DNA of 64,000 nt from NCBI RefSeq assembly GCF_007097395.1, contig NZ_VKDC01000002.1, positions 62,001 to 126,000 on the forward strand, given 5' to 3'. Below are positions 56,388 to 64,000 of this stretch, one piece after another. Each line of letters opens with the position of its first letter. Position 1 is the stretch's first letter. Made by a program: the position numbers and the translations under genes. The notes under the pieces were generated by a model, which saw only the letters and a list, made by a program, of their open reading frames with translations, made no database searches and had not been told where the DNA came from. The DNA comes from Fulvivirga sp. M361. GTDB taxonomy: Bacteria > Bacteroidota > Bacteroidia > Cytophagales > Cyclobacteriaceae.

Positions 56388-57579
56388 AAAGTTATTTTTT
56401 CGGATACTGATACCATTTGCATTGCTCATTTTTTTGTTTTTTGGACTTCCAAATATTTATAACCCATGTGAACAAGCGTCTTTCAACATAGAAAAAAAGA
56501 TGATCCGGGCGAAGAAATTATTTGATGGCCTTGACTATCCTGACTCAATTATTATCGCGGCATCCGAATTTTATACAGCAGGTCCAATCGCTCACCTAAT
56601 ACTAGGCACCCATCATCGACGACTATGGAGTACCAAAACAAAACTTCCGGTCTACTGGGGGCTGGATACAATGCAGTTCATTAAATCAGGAGGAGGACAA
56701 CAAACAACAAGTTTAGAAGTTGAAAACAAAAATGGAATGCATTATACCTTCAGATCCGTAGATAAGGACAATGCCAAAATTCTTCCAAATTTATTAAAAA
56801 AATCTTTTTTACGCCCTTTTTTAAGGGATCAGGCCTCAGCTATAAACCCTTATGCCACTGTTGTTTTAAACCAGTTTATGAACCGCTTGGGAATTCTTCA
56901 TCCTAACCCTACTATCTATGTAATACCATATACTGAAAAAAAGGACAGCGTCACACAGGTATTTGCCGGACAAACTGTCCTTTTAGAAGAAGAAATAGGT
57001 AAAAGCTGGATAGATCACTCTGAATTTGACTACCCCAAGCGACTAATAAAAACAGAACCGATGCTGGCTGCATTACAAAACAAGGAGGTATACCTGGATA
57101 CAGCCATGTATATAAAATGCCGACTGTTTGACTTTGTAGTCAGCGATTGGGACCGGCATGAAAAACAATGGAAATGGGGTATATATCCATCCGGCACTCA
57201 AAAAGTGGTACGTCCTATACCTATAGACAGAGATATGGCCCTATGCATGTATCGAGATGGGCTGGTCAGTAAGCTTGTTATGCTGGCAAACAATAAGTTC
57301 CAATCTTTTGACAGTGGACCGATGAAAGTTGAAGAATTGATCCGTAATTCCATTACACTGGATAAAAAATTACTTGCTAATGTACCGAAGGAATTGTTCA
57401 TTCAACAAGTCAATATAATTCGGGACCAATTAGATATGCAATTTATTGAACAAGCTTTCATGCATTATCCGCCGGAGATTTATCAGATCACAGGCCCGGC
57501 ACATGAAAAAGTGTTTCAGGAAAGGTTAGAGCATTTAGAAAAAGCAGCAATTGATTTTCATACACTCATTCAAAGTTGA
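56371..57579 (+). CDS. Membrane-anchored protein with kinase-fold-like DRH/DRD motifs
   Basis: An N-terminal signal anchor (LFFRILIPFALLIFLFFGL) suggests a periplasmic protein of 402 residues. Near residue 255 it has LFDFVVSDWDRHEKQWKWG and near 285 PIPIDRDMALCMY. D-W-D-R-H followed about 30 residues later by D-R-D resembles the catalytic and metal-binding motifs of atypical kinases (Fam20, PI3/4-kinase and HipA-like folds). A similar segment occurs in large Bacteroidota surface-antigen proteins. I infer a kinase-like fold; activity and substrate are unknown. Its start lies inside the end of the methyltransferase gene, so the two are co-translated with apaG in one operon. Confidence 0.65.
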   Translation: MSLNYRKLFFRILIPFALLIFLFFGLPNIYNPCEQASFNIEKKMIRAKKLFDGLDYPDSIIIAASEFYTAGPIAHLILGTHHRRLWSTKTKLPVYWGLDTMQFIKSGGGQQTTSLEVENKNGMHYTFRSVDKDNAKILPNLLKKSFLRPFLRDQASAINPYATVVLNQFMNRLGILHPNPTIYVIPYTEKKDSVTQVFAGQTVLLEEEIGKSWIDHSEFDYPKRLIKTEPMLAALQNKEVYLDTAMYIKCRLFDFVVSDWDRHEKQWKWGIYPSGTQKVVRPIPIDRDMALCMYRDGLVSKLVMLANNKFQSFDSGPMKVEELIRNSITLDKKLLANVPKELFIQQVNIIRDQLDMQFIEQAFMHYPPEIYQITGPAHEKVFQERLEHLEKAAIDFHTLIQS

Positions 57580-57998
57580 TCATTGGCCTTGGTTTTACCT
57601 AAAGCCGTCTTGATCTCAAGCTGCCTTTTCATAATCGCCTTCTTATCAAGGTTCAAGCCTTTATGATATATTTGAAAGATAAGTGCCCATTCTCTTGCGT
57701 CCATAAAACCGTCTGCATTGGCAATTAAACACATCCATGCCATATATTGAATCTGCTTTGTTGTATCCAGCATTTTCAATTCATTAATACATTCTTTAAT
57801 CAATTGATGTTTTGGACAGTCTTCCATTCGAGCCATAAAAGCTTCGAACTTCGACTGGTCAAGCTTTTCATGTATCAACATGGTATTACCCATCGCTAAC
57901 TCTCTATGATCTACCTTACCATCAGCCTGGATCAATAAATAAAACAACCTGGCCAAAATTTTATGCTCATCCATCATAACGACTTTAAAAGCCATCAA
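57570..57998 (-). CDS. TerB-like domain protein
   Basis: The 142-residue helical protein carries two copies of a pattern seen in TerB/tellurite-resistance-like domains: LFYLLIQADGKVDHRELAMGN and AWMCLIANADGFMDAREWALIF, each with ADG-x-x-D/H-x-x-E/RE. These acidic loops may bind metal. The start is uncertain: M1 at 57998, M2 at 57995 and M9 at 57974 (MDEHKILARLF) are all possible, and the last looks most natural. It overlaps the convergent kinase-like gene by 10 bp. No ter cluster is nearby. Confidence 0.68.
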   Translation of the reverse strand: MMAFKVVMMDEHKILARLFYLLIQADGKVDHRELAMGNTMLIHEKLDQSKFEAFMARMEDCPKHQLIKECINELKMLDTTKQIQYMAWMCLIANADGFMDAREWALIFQIYHKGLNLDKKAIMKRQLEIKTALGKTKANDQL

Positions 57999-58100
57999 AT
58001 ACCGTAATAAACAGGCGGGAGTAAACCCTTATTTATACACAATTCTACAAAACTTAAATGTAACAAATTCTTACATTGCATTAAAGAATAACAGATATCT

Positions 58101-58556
58101 ATGATTGGGAAACCTGAAGGCCTCCCCGAAATGTTTATTGATTTTTGGAATAAGCGAGATGCAAATGGTATTGCTTCATTGTTTATTGAGAATGCTGACT
58201 TCATTAATGTAGTAGGGTTATGGTGGAATAACAGGGGTGACATCCGTAAAGCCCATGCGTATGGATTAAAAACTATATTTCCTGATTCTCACCTTTCACT
58301 GATACGGACCAAGGTCAGGCGCGTATCAGATGATGTGGCAATAGTACACGCGAAAATGAAGTTGGCGGGACAAAACTCAATAGAGAGCACCAGGCATGTG
58401 GGTGTACGTTTTAATTTATTCACGTTTGTGGTGAAGAGAAAAAAAAGTAAATGGATATGCCTGGCAGCACATAATACTGATATTGTTCCTGGAAAGGAAA
58501 CCAATTTAATGATTAACAATAAAATTGAAGCTGTGAATTACCGTGATCAGGTGTAA
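58101..58556 (+). CDS. SnoaL/NTF2-like (SgcJ/EcaC family) protein
   Basis: The 151-residue sequence opens PEGLPEMFIDFWNKRDANGIASLFIENADFINVVGLWW, the helix-strand start of the NTF2-like SgcJ/EcaC group. It continues with VRRVSDDVAIVHAKMKL and ends with a strand ending in WICLAAHNTDI. The fold is a cone-shaped pocket used for isomerase, hydrolase or simple binding roles; no catalytic set is obvious. There is no signal peptide. It slightly overlaps the frame of the next gene, which probably starts at 58564. Confidence 0.8.
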   Translation: MIGKPEGLPEMFIDFWNKRDANGIASLFIENADFINVVGLWWNNRGDIRKAHAYGLKTIFPDSHLSLIRTKVRRVSDDVAIVHAKMKLAGQNSIESTRHVGVRFNLFTFVVKRKKSKWICLAAHNTDIVPGKETNLMINNKIEAVNYRDQV

Positions 58557-58563
58557 TACCCAT

Positions 58564-59238
58564 ATGCTAAAGTATGTGACGATCTCCGTCTCTCCTGTTA
58601 TTCTCCGAATCATCATAGCAGCTCTGGCAATCAATGTTATTTCCAGTAGTATCCTATACAGTCAATCCTGGGAGTTTGGTATAAAGGGAGGGCCTTTATT
58701 TTCAAATGTAAATAGCACAAGTCAATTTGAAGAAGTTAATCGGAAAGGCTATTACATAGGCCTGTTTGTCCAAAAAGAAATCACTCAAATCACCTCTCTG
58801 GAAACAGGTATATTTTATGCCGCACAAGGGACACAACTGGAACGCACTTTCCCCCGGGCGAATACAAAAGTGATATTAGAATTAAATGCAAATTACATTC
58901 GTATGCCTTTAACCTTTAATGTAAAGCCAGTCCCTTTCTTTCATTTTTTTGCAGGACCATATTTCTCCTACCTGGCAGGGGTCTCCTCCAGCCGACAAGG
59001 CGACTTTTTCAATTCTTTTAATGAATTAAATAGAGATGATTTTAATCTATTTGATTTTGGTACTGTAATAGGTGGTAGTTTTTTGATCCAATCCGTAGCT
59101 ATAGGTATTAGCTGGCACACAGGCCTGAATAAAATAATTGACAACTCTCAAAATGCTTTAATAGATAGCGAAGCAAAAAACCGAGCATTGGTGATACATG
59201 TTTCTTACAGGCTACCTCTGGCCGGAGATGGGGGATAG
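58564..59238 (+). CDS. Outer-membrane beta-barrel protein (PorT/OmpW-like)
   Basis: I use ATG 58564, which gives a signal peptide (ILRIIIAALAINVISSSILYSQ); the frame is open from 58543. The mature chain has the pattern of an eight-stranded Bacteroidota barrel of the outer membrane beta-barrel family: SWEFGIKGGPLFSNV, GYYIGLFVQKEI, LETGIFYAAQGT, YIRMPLTFNVKP, FHFFAGPYFSYLAG, and an aromatic C-terminal strand (VIHVSYRLPL). Its exact function cannot be assigned. Confidence 0.83.
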   Translation: MLKYVTISVSPVILRIIIAALAINVISSSILYSQSWEFGIKGGPLFSNVNSTSQFEEVNRKGYYIGLFVQKEITQITSLETGIFYAAQGTQLERTFPRANTKVILELNANYIRMPLTFNVKPVPFFHFFAGPYFSYLAGVSSSRQGDFFNSFNELNRDDFNLFDFGTVIGGSFLIQSVAIGISWHTGLNKIIDNSQNALIDSEAKNRALVIHVSYRLPLAGDGG

Positions 59239-59263
59239 CAGTAAATAATACCAAGTATAACTC

Positions 59264-60127
59264 TTAAACGTTATGGAGATTAATGGTTAGTACCGGTATA
59301 TCTGATTCCTTGGTAAGTTCTTCCGATGTGCTATGAGAAAATACTCTAAAAAAACCTCCTTCAGAATGAGTAAGTACTGCCAGTAAGCCTGCTCCTTTAG
59401 CAAGTGCAAAAGCCATTAATCCTCTTTCCTTATCATTATTTTCTGTCACCGAAATATTATAGTTCAGCAGTCCGTAATTATCAGCCATCTTTTTCACTTC
59501 AGCCTCTAACACCGAATGATCACCAATTCCGGCGTCTGCTACATGAACTACTTCTATAGTAGTGCCAAGCCCTGAAGATAAGTCATTCAGGTAAGCAACT
59601 GCCTTAGCATAATTATCATTTTCATCTTTTTTGAGATCAATACCAAGTACAATCAAATCTGAATTTATATTATGCGGATTCTCTTTTATAGAAATAATCG
59701 GACACGACACCCTTTCTATAACCTGCTCAGTATGATTTCCGGTAAAAAACTCTTCTAACGTTTCCTCACCGGTGGTTCCCATAATGATAAGATCAATCTG
59801 TTTTTCTTCTACATATGTTTCAACACCGCCATCAAAATCCTGGTTAAACACCTCATAATGGATTTCACCCTTGGCATGGCTATAGCTAGACGCCAGACCT
59901 CCTAATGTTGTATGATATTTGCGGACCAGTTGAATGGTAAAAAGCTGCTCTTCTCCCTGGTGACTTTCATCACCATAACTACTTGTTGAAAACCTTCTTC
60001 CTAACGGATGGTCCATAAAGTGAACTAAATAGATTTCGGCATTTATTTTATCGGCTATTTTTACTGCATACTTTAAAGTCATTTCAGATAGATCAGAAAA
60101 ATCTGTAGGAACCAATATCTTTTTCAT
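59264..60127 (-). CDS. Tandem universal stress protein (UspA)
   Basis: Two Usp domains are fused: residues 1-150 open MKKILVPTDFSDLSEMTLKYAVKIA and contain LIIMGTTGEETLEEFFTGNHTEQVIERVSCPIISI; residues 155-287 are more diverged and end with SDIPVLTINLH. The first domain keeps the ATP-binding pattern G-x-x-G then about nine residues and G-x-x, with N and T in place of some glycines. The second lacks a clear G-2x-G-9x-G, so only one ATP site is likely. It is a monocistronic gene. Confidence 0.9.
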   Translation of the reverse strand: MKKILVPTDFSDLSEMTLKYAVKIADKINAEIYLVHFMDHPLGRRFSTSSYGDESHQGEEQLFTIQLVRKYHTTLGGLASSYSHAKGEIHYEVFNQDFDGGVETYVEEKQIDLIIMGTTGEETLEEFFTGNHTEQVIERVSCPIISIKENPHNINSDLIVLGIDLKKDENDNYAKAVAYLNDLSSGLGTTIEVVHVADAGIGDHSVLEAEVKKMADNYGLLNYNISVTENNDKERGLMAFALAKGAGLLAVLTHSEGGFFRVFSHSTSEELTKESDIPVLTINLHNV

Positions 60128-60269
60128 TTTTCTTTTATTTTAATCGTTTCAGTATCTGAAACTAACGATATTTTTTAACAACAAAAAGCAAATATATTTC
60201 CGCACCTGGTAGTGAGGAAACGAGAAGAGGTCACTTCATGCTCCGTTTAAGAAAAAGCCTAAATGAAAA

Positions 60270-60644
60270 TCATTTAATAAGTTTACTCAACTGTGCTCCC
60301 ATTGAATTGGTCATAGGTTTTTGAAAATACCTGGCAGCATCTAATTTTTGACATGTCTCCTTATCAGTCAAATCATTGGAGGAGGATAGAACAGCAACCT
60401 GTATGTCGAGTATATGACGTATTTGAAGCGATCTTTCCAAAAATTCCTTACCATTCATCAGAGGCATATTTAAATCAAGAATGATCAAATCAGGATTACT
60501 CACTTCTAAAAATCTCATGGCTTCCAGGCCATTGGCTACTCTAACAATTTCACAATTATTAAAGTGTTTAGCCAAAATTGTATTGGCTATAAACGCATCA
60601 ATCTCATTGTCTTCTATAAGCAATATACATTTAGGTCTAATCAT
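60270..60644 (-). CDS. Stand-alone response regulator (receiver domain)
   Basis: The ATG at 60644 (MIRPKCILLIEDNEIDAFIANTI) gives a 124-residue single receiver domain; the frame is open to 60722, but those codons do not look like protein. The acidic pair Glu11-Asp12, phospho-acceptor Asp57 in LIILDLNMPLMNG, Ser in AVLSSS and Lys in YFQKPMT are all in place. With no output domain it probably acts by protein contact, as in CheY-like or phytochrome-linked regulators. No histidine kinase is adjacent. Confidence 0.92.
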   Translation of the reverse strand: MIRPKCILLIEDNEIDAFIANTILAKHFNNCEIVRVANGLEAMRFLEVSNPDLIILDLNMPLMNGKEFLERSLQIRHILDIQVAVLSSSNDLTDKETCQKLDAARYFQKPMTNSMGAQLSKLIK

Positions 60645-60821
60645 ATCACAGAGATTTATCACAGTTAAACCTAAATTAAGACTTTCGATATCAAAATTTG
60701 GAAACCTTGGACTAATGACCAACTATCCTCGGCTAATAGCTATATCATGTCGATAAAGGTCAAATATCAGAATATCAGATTCTTAACCAAAGTGGTATGA
60801 ATAAGCAAAAGCCTATTCATT

Positions 60822-61076
60822 TTAGTTTATCGACCCCATTACACGACTCATAAACGTGTTTAAAGCTTCCTTTTTAGGCACGCCGTTTTTCACACTCTCG
60901 TGTACTTCGAGTGATCCGTAGAGATTAGAAAGTAATTCTCCAATTACCTCTAGTTCTTCATCCTTTATTCCAGGTGCTTCTGCGATATATTCCAGTAATT
61001 CAACTGTTTCATGAACCCAGTCCTCATCATTCTTATCTACGAAGTCGGTAATGTGCTTGATCAGTGGTAATCTCAT
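60822..61076 (-). CDS. Small DUF6952-like protein
   Basis: The 84-residue acidic, helical protein (MRLPLIKHITDFVDKNDEDW, then ELEVIGELLSNLYGSLEVH and KKEALNTFMSRVMGSIN) closely resembles a short Bacteroidota family I recall as DUF6952. No motif suggests a biochemical role. It is often near redox genes in other genomes, but none is adjacent here. There is no signal peptide or membrane segment. Confidence 0.75.
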   Translation of the reverse strand: MRLPLIKHITDFVDKNDEDWVHETVELLEYIAEAPGIKDEELEVIGELLSNLYGSLEVHESVKNGVPKKEALNTFMSRVMGSIN

Positions 61077-61204
61077 GGTAATTTGTTTGAAGCCTCAAAG
61101 ATGGTAAGCTATTCAATAAATCGCACATCCTGTGCCATTATATCTACTTATCAAACCATAGATTTTCCCAATGACAGGTTACTCAAGGTATGAATAACCC
61201 CATA

Positions 61205-62599
61205 CTATTGTACAAGAAACAGCTCATACCTATTACATGGATTAAAGAGTCTGAAAACGGTATTGTTATCTGTTTCAAGATCATAGATATACATTTTACC
61301 ATTACCGAAAATTTCATCCGTTATTTCCCGTAAATTTTGCTCAGCTTCGGCTTCAGGGGTCTCAGAATAATAAAAATCATCTGTAAAAGTCACTTGCACA
61401 GTATTAGCAATAGTCTCCGTCATTTCAAATTCCCGTAAATACGTCTTGCTATTATTTTGTTCGTCGGTAATGATGAGTCCTGCTGCAAATGCAGGTTGAT
61501 CCTCTGAGTCAAATCCATAGTTAAACACAAACCCAGAAGCGTCAGGAAACTTATCAGCAATTGAACCTTGTTGAGCCAGAGACCTGGCATCTTGATCAAA
61601 AACGAAAATGACATTAACACTATATGGGTTTTCTGTCATAGGTTTAAAGTCCATGCCTTTACTATCATATTGGCTTCTAAAAACCGTCACAGGGCTTACA
61701 TTTGTGATCTCACCCTTATATACTGGTGTATTTATGGCGTTCAGGTCACATAACGAAGGGCCATCCATGGTGAAATCTGTCAGTGAGAGTTCATTGACAG
61801 TAAACTGGCTACCTCGAAGAGTAAATGTAAAAGGGTCTGTCAAAACCACTTTATCATCCAATAATATGTAGCTCGTGGTTTGACCAATAGCTACATTATC
61901 AGTATTATTGATTATTTCATTTACGGTAGTACCTACCCCTGCAAGGTCAACTTGTATCGTACGGCTGAATACATCCATTGCCCAGAAAATAGATATACCA
62001 TCCTCTTCCAGTATTATCTGCTGAATGATGGGCTCTCCGCCAAAAATTTGGGGTGCTATCTCATCAAAAGCATTCAGGTTTTCAGAAACTTCTCTGGAAA
62101 GCAAACTCTCGGCATTGGGTTCAGCCGGCATGAATACCAGCCGCGTTCTGTTAGAGATATCTGATTTACTGTCGAAGATAAGGTTGTCTCCACTTTTACC
62201 ATTGAAAATGAATTCAAATTCAGCGCCAAACGTGGATTGATTTTGCTCAAAGAGGTAGTGGAAAAAACCATAGGATTCCAAAATCAGCTCCAGGCTAAGC
62301 GCATTATCAATCCGATAGGGTATCGTCTGTTCAAAGAAATCACCATTACTCTCTGCGAGGTCTGATTTTATCGTCACTTGTCCATCTTCATTGAAATCCA
62401 TTAAAATATAATAGAACCCTGTATTAGGGGTAGGCTGATAGTCCAGTCTCCACCCATTAGCCGGCGCTGTCAGCTCGCCTGTCAGGTTTTTTATCGCTTC
62501 CGATACCCTATCATCAAAAGATGGCAAGTCTGCATCACTGTCCTCACAAGAGATAGCAACGAAGCACAGAAAGACCGCTAATAAAGAAAATATTCGCAT
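61205..62599 (-). CDS. DUF4302 domain lipoprotein
   Basis: The N-terminus is a lipoprotein signal (FSLLAVFLCFVAISCEDSDA). The DUF4302 signature follows: RVSEAIKNLTGELTAPANGWRLDYQP, GGFYYILMDF-like FYYILMDFNEDGQVT, and later beta-rich segments. DUF4302 proteins are encoded with SusC/SusD pairs and are thought to be surface lipoproteins that help bind or process the imported substrate. The gene lies 7 bp after the metallohydrolase gene and is the last visible gene of that cassette on this strand. Confidence 0.85.
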   Translation of the reverse strand: MRIFSLLAVFLCFVAISCEDSDADLPSFDDRVSEAIKNLTGELTAPANGWRLDYQPTPNTGFYYILMDFNEDGQVTIKSDLAESNGDFFEQTIPYRIDNALSLELILESYGFFHYLFEQNQSTFGAEFEFIFNGKSGDNLIFDSKSDISNRTRLVFMPAEPNAESLLSREVSENLNAFDEIAPQIFGGEPIIQQIILEEDGISIFWAMDVFSRTIQVDLAGVGTTVNEIINNTDNVAIGQTTSYILLDDKVVLTDPFTFTLRGSQFTVNELSLTDFTMDGPSLCDLNAINTPVYKGEITNVSPVTVFRSQYDSKGMDFKPMTENPYSVNVIFVFDQDARSLAQQGSIADKFPDASGFVFNYGFDSEDQPAFAAGLIITDEQNNSKTYLREFEMTETIANTVQVTFTDDFYYSETPEAEAEQNLREITDEIFGNGKMYIYDLETDNNTVFRLFNPCNRYELFLVQ

Positions 62600-62606
62600 A
62601 GCATGT

Positions 62607-63482
62607 TTACAATTTAGCCTGGACTGCCGCTCTCAAGGCTTCCAGATCCACTTCCGTTACCCGTATATAATGGTCACTGATCGAAGCAATTTTTTGACGT
62701 ATTCTTTCCCTTCCCTCGTTGCGCGCTTCACACTCAGCCGTAGTACAATCTTCTTCGTTTTCAGTAAATTTTTCAGCAAATTCCGGGTCAAACAAAAAGA
62801 ACGCCACTGTTTCGGCAAAATCTTCATTAGGTGAGCTGGTAGCATATGGAGATACAAAACCTCTTTGTAAGGCTTCCTCATCTGTAAGATTAAACCATGA
62901 ACCCGCGCTCGTGTAGCCACCGGGAGAGAACGTTTCGAAAGAAGGGGGCAGTTTATACCTTTGATGCACTGTGTGAGCAAATTCATGATAAACTGTCTGT
63001 AACTGCAAATCACGCCACTCGGCACTGTCCGGGTCAATAGCATTTACATTGGTGAAAGTGATTTGAGCTCCTGCATCGGCAGTACCAAGAGTAACGGTAC
63101 CATCATCATTAAAAATAAATCCACCTAAAAATACGATTTCAGCGGGTACATGATTCTCAAAGAACACTTGCCCATTTTCCACCTCCAGGTATGGGTCAAT
63201 CCAAAATTCATCTATGAAATCTAACATGGGACGTACTACGTCTAATCGCGGTGGAACAGCCTGTTCACCCGGTGATACAAAACGGTCTTCAAACTTATAG
63301 CGTATGGCCATACCATACCTGTCCGTAAAATTGGTTTGTATATATCTGTCCAATTCTGTCTTAAGGACGATCTCATCATCTTTTACGGGAGTGTCCAATC
63401 CTTCATCAGGATAGCAGCCCGAAAACGAAAATGCAATGGCAATTACGGCCAACAGTGCTTCTATGCTTTTAATCATTTTCAT
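62607..63482 (-). CDS. Substrate-import-associated zinc metallohydrolase lipoprotein
   Basis: The protein has a lipoprotein signal (ALLAVIAIAFSFSGCYPDEG) and the zinc motif HEFAHTVHQ (HExxHxxH-like) in LQTVYHEFAHTVHQRYKLP. The downstream segment NEDFAETVAFFLFDPEF supplies a likely third ligand Glu. This architecture matches the putative zinc metallopeptidases found in SusC/SusD cassettes. The start could be the second Met two codons in (MIKSIEALLAV). It lies between a SusD-like gene and the DUF4302 gene with spacings of 5-7 bp, so the three are one transcript. The likely substrate is a peptide or protein. Confidence 0.87.
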   Translation of the reverse strand: MKMIKSIEALLAVIAIAFSFSGCYPDEGLDTPVKDDEIVLKTELDRYIQTNFTDRYGMAIRYKFEDRFVSPGEQAVPPRLDVVRPMLDFIDEFWIDPYLEVENGQVFFENHVPAEIVFLGGFIFNDDGTVTLGTADAGAQITFTNVNAIDPDSAEWRDLQLQTVYHEFAHTVHQRYKLPPSFETFSPGGYTSAGSWFNLTDEEALQRGFVSPYATSSPNEDFAETVAFFLFDPEFAEKFTENEEDCTTAECEARNEGRERIRQKIASISDHYIRVTEVDLEALRAAVQAKL

Positions 63483-63487
63483 AACAT

Positions 63488-64000
63488 TTACCTTGGATTT
63501 GGTTCTAGTCCACCCACATCTACAGCAGATTGAGGTATTTGTAAAACTTTGCGAGGGTCATCTGCACTTAATCTGATTGTCGATATCTCATCCTGCAAGG
63601 TATGGGAAACGGCAAAGCCGTATCGTTTAATATCAAACCATCTCAACCCCTGGGCAATAAATTCCTTTCTCCTTTCTAAAAGAATGTAATTCAGCAAAAC
63701 CAGTTGATCTGTAAAAGAGGGATTGCCATCCTCTCCAAAAAAGGATCTTAGTCTTTCAAGCGTTACAACAGGTGCTGCTCCGCTATACCGTCTTTCAACA
63801 AATAGTTGTAAATCTACTATTGCCTCGTTAAGGTTATTCAATGCAATATTGCTCTCTATTTTATTCAGCAAAACTTCTTCTCCTGTGAATGCCACAGCAA
63901 TATGATAAGGTGTACCAACGTTCGAGTTCAGGCTATTTCTCTCAAATAAACTTTGATATCGAACAGGGAAAAGCGCATTATCTCCTTTTACGAAGGCCGG
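63488..64000 (-). CDS. SusD/RagB nutrient-binding lipoprotein, C-terminal part (cut by window edge)
   Basis: The frame is open to the right edge, so only the last 170 residues are seen; the ATG- or GTG-like codon near 63895 is internal. The segment LLERRKEFIAQGLRWFDIKRYGFA is the SusD C-terminal hallmark (R-x-x-E-F then G-x-RW-x-D-x-KR). RYQSLFERN and FTGEEVLLNKIES with SNIALNNLNEAIVDLQLFV form TPR-like helices. It ends IPQSAVDVGGLEPNPR. SusD captures substrate for the SusC TonB-dependent porin, which should lie beyond the edge. Confidence 0.9.
   Translation of the reverse strand, partial: PAFVKGDNALFPVRYQSLFERNSLNSNVGTPYHIAVAFTGEEVLLNKIESNIALNNLNEAIVDLQLFVERRYSGAAPVVTLERLRSFFGEDGNPSFTDQLVLLNYILLERRKEFIAQGLRWFDIKRYGFAVSHTLQDEISTIRLSADDPRKVLQIPQSAVDVGGLEPNPR

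Noticed and set aside
60645-60722. Upstream extension of the response-regulator frame
   Set aside because: The receiver domain starts at MIRPKCILLIED; the extra 26 codons do not resemble any receiver N-terminus.

Overview
The window looks like chromosomal DNA of a free-living Bacteroidota, most likely a Cytophagales-type marine or soil bacterium. The evidence is PorP/SprF proteins, type IX secretion (T9SS) type-B sorting domains on giant cell-surface proteins, a SusD lipoprotein cassette, a Bacteroidota-style YidC and LepB, and promoters that fit the Bacteroidota consensus (TTTG, about 19 nt, TAnnTTTG). No tRNA, rRNA, insertion sequence, prophage or CRISPR array was seen. One small RNA gene, the SRP RNA, is present.

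Layout. 1-6.2 kb: a truncated ECF sigma factor, a DUF4861 lipoprotein divergent from a LacI-family regulator with a perfect 20-bp operator between them, a kelch-type secreted protein, and an M48 protease whose signal peptide is out of frame. 6.2-7.8 kb: a dihydrolipoamide-dehydrogenase-like flavoprotein lacking the redox cysteines. 8.1-16.9 kb: an aromatic amino-acid locus on the minus strand, with phenylalanine 4-hydroxylase (phhA) and a complete trpEGDCFBA operon ending in a DAHP synthase. 16.9-25.3 kb: M13 peptidase, three small unknown genes, SRP RNA, transaldolase, FtsE, a sigma/anti-sigma pair, a TPR protein and CCA-adding enzyme. 25.4-45.7 kb: two operons, each a large T9SS-secreted adhesin-like protein followed by a PorP/SprF protein. 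One adhesin is 4706 residues with about 19 tandem ~103-residue repeats. 45.9-54.4 kb: a housekeeping series, pyrG, yidC, a metallo-hydrolase, parA, parB, a DUF5683 protein, dapB and lepB. 54.5-61.1 kb: ung, apaG, a methyltransferase, a kinase-fold-like membrane protein, a TerB-like protein, a SnoaL-like protein, a beta-barrel, a universal stress protein, a response regulator and a DUF6952-like protein. 61.2-64 kb: a SusD / zinc metallohydrolase lipoprotein / DUF4302 import cassette, cut by the right edge.

The most interesting system is regulatory. Two short leader-peptide genes, not found by ordinary ORF calling, lie in front of the aromatic amino-acid genes. A 17-residue peptide with three consecutive Trp codons (16740-16793) precedes a strong intrinsic terminator and trpE. 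A 25-residue peptide with five consecutive Tyr codons, followed by Phe and one more Tyr (8955-9032), precedes a second intrinsic terminator and phhA. Both start codons lie exactly 7 nt after a TAnnTTTG -7 box, so both leader peptides should be translated from nearly leaderless mRNAs. This reads as paired ribosome-mediated attenuation: tryptophan shortage opens trp and DAHP synthase, and tyrosine shortage opens phenylalanine hydroxylase. It implies that PhhA serves here to make tyrosine rather than to degrade phenylalanine.
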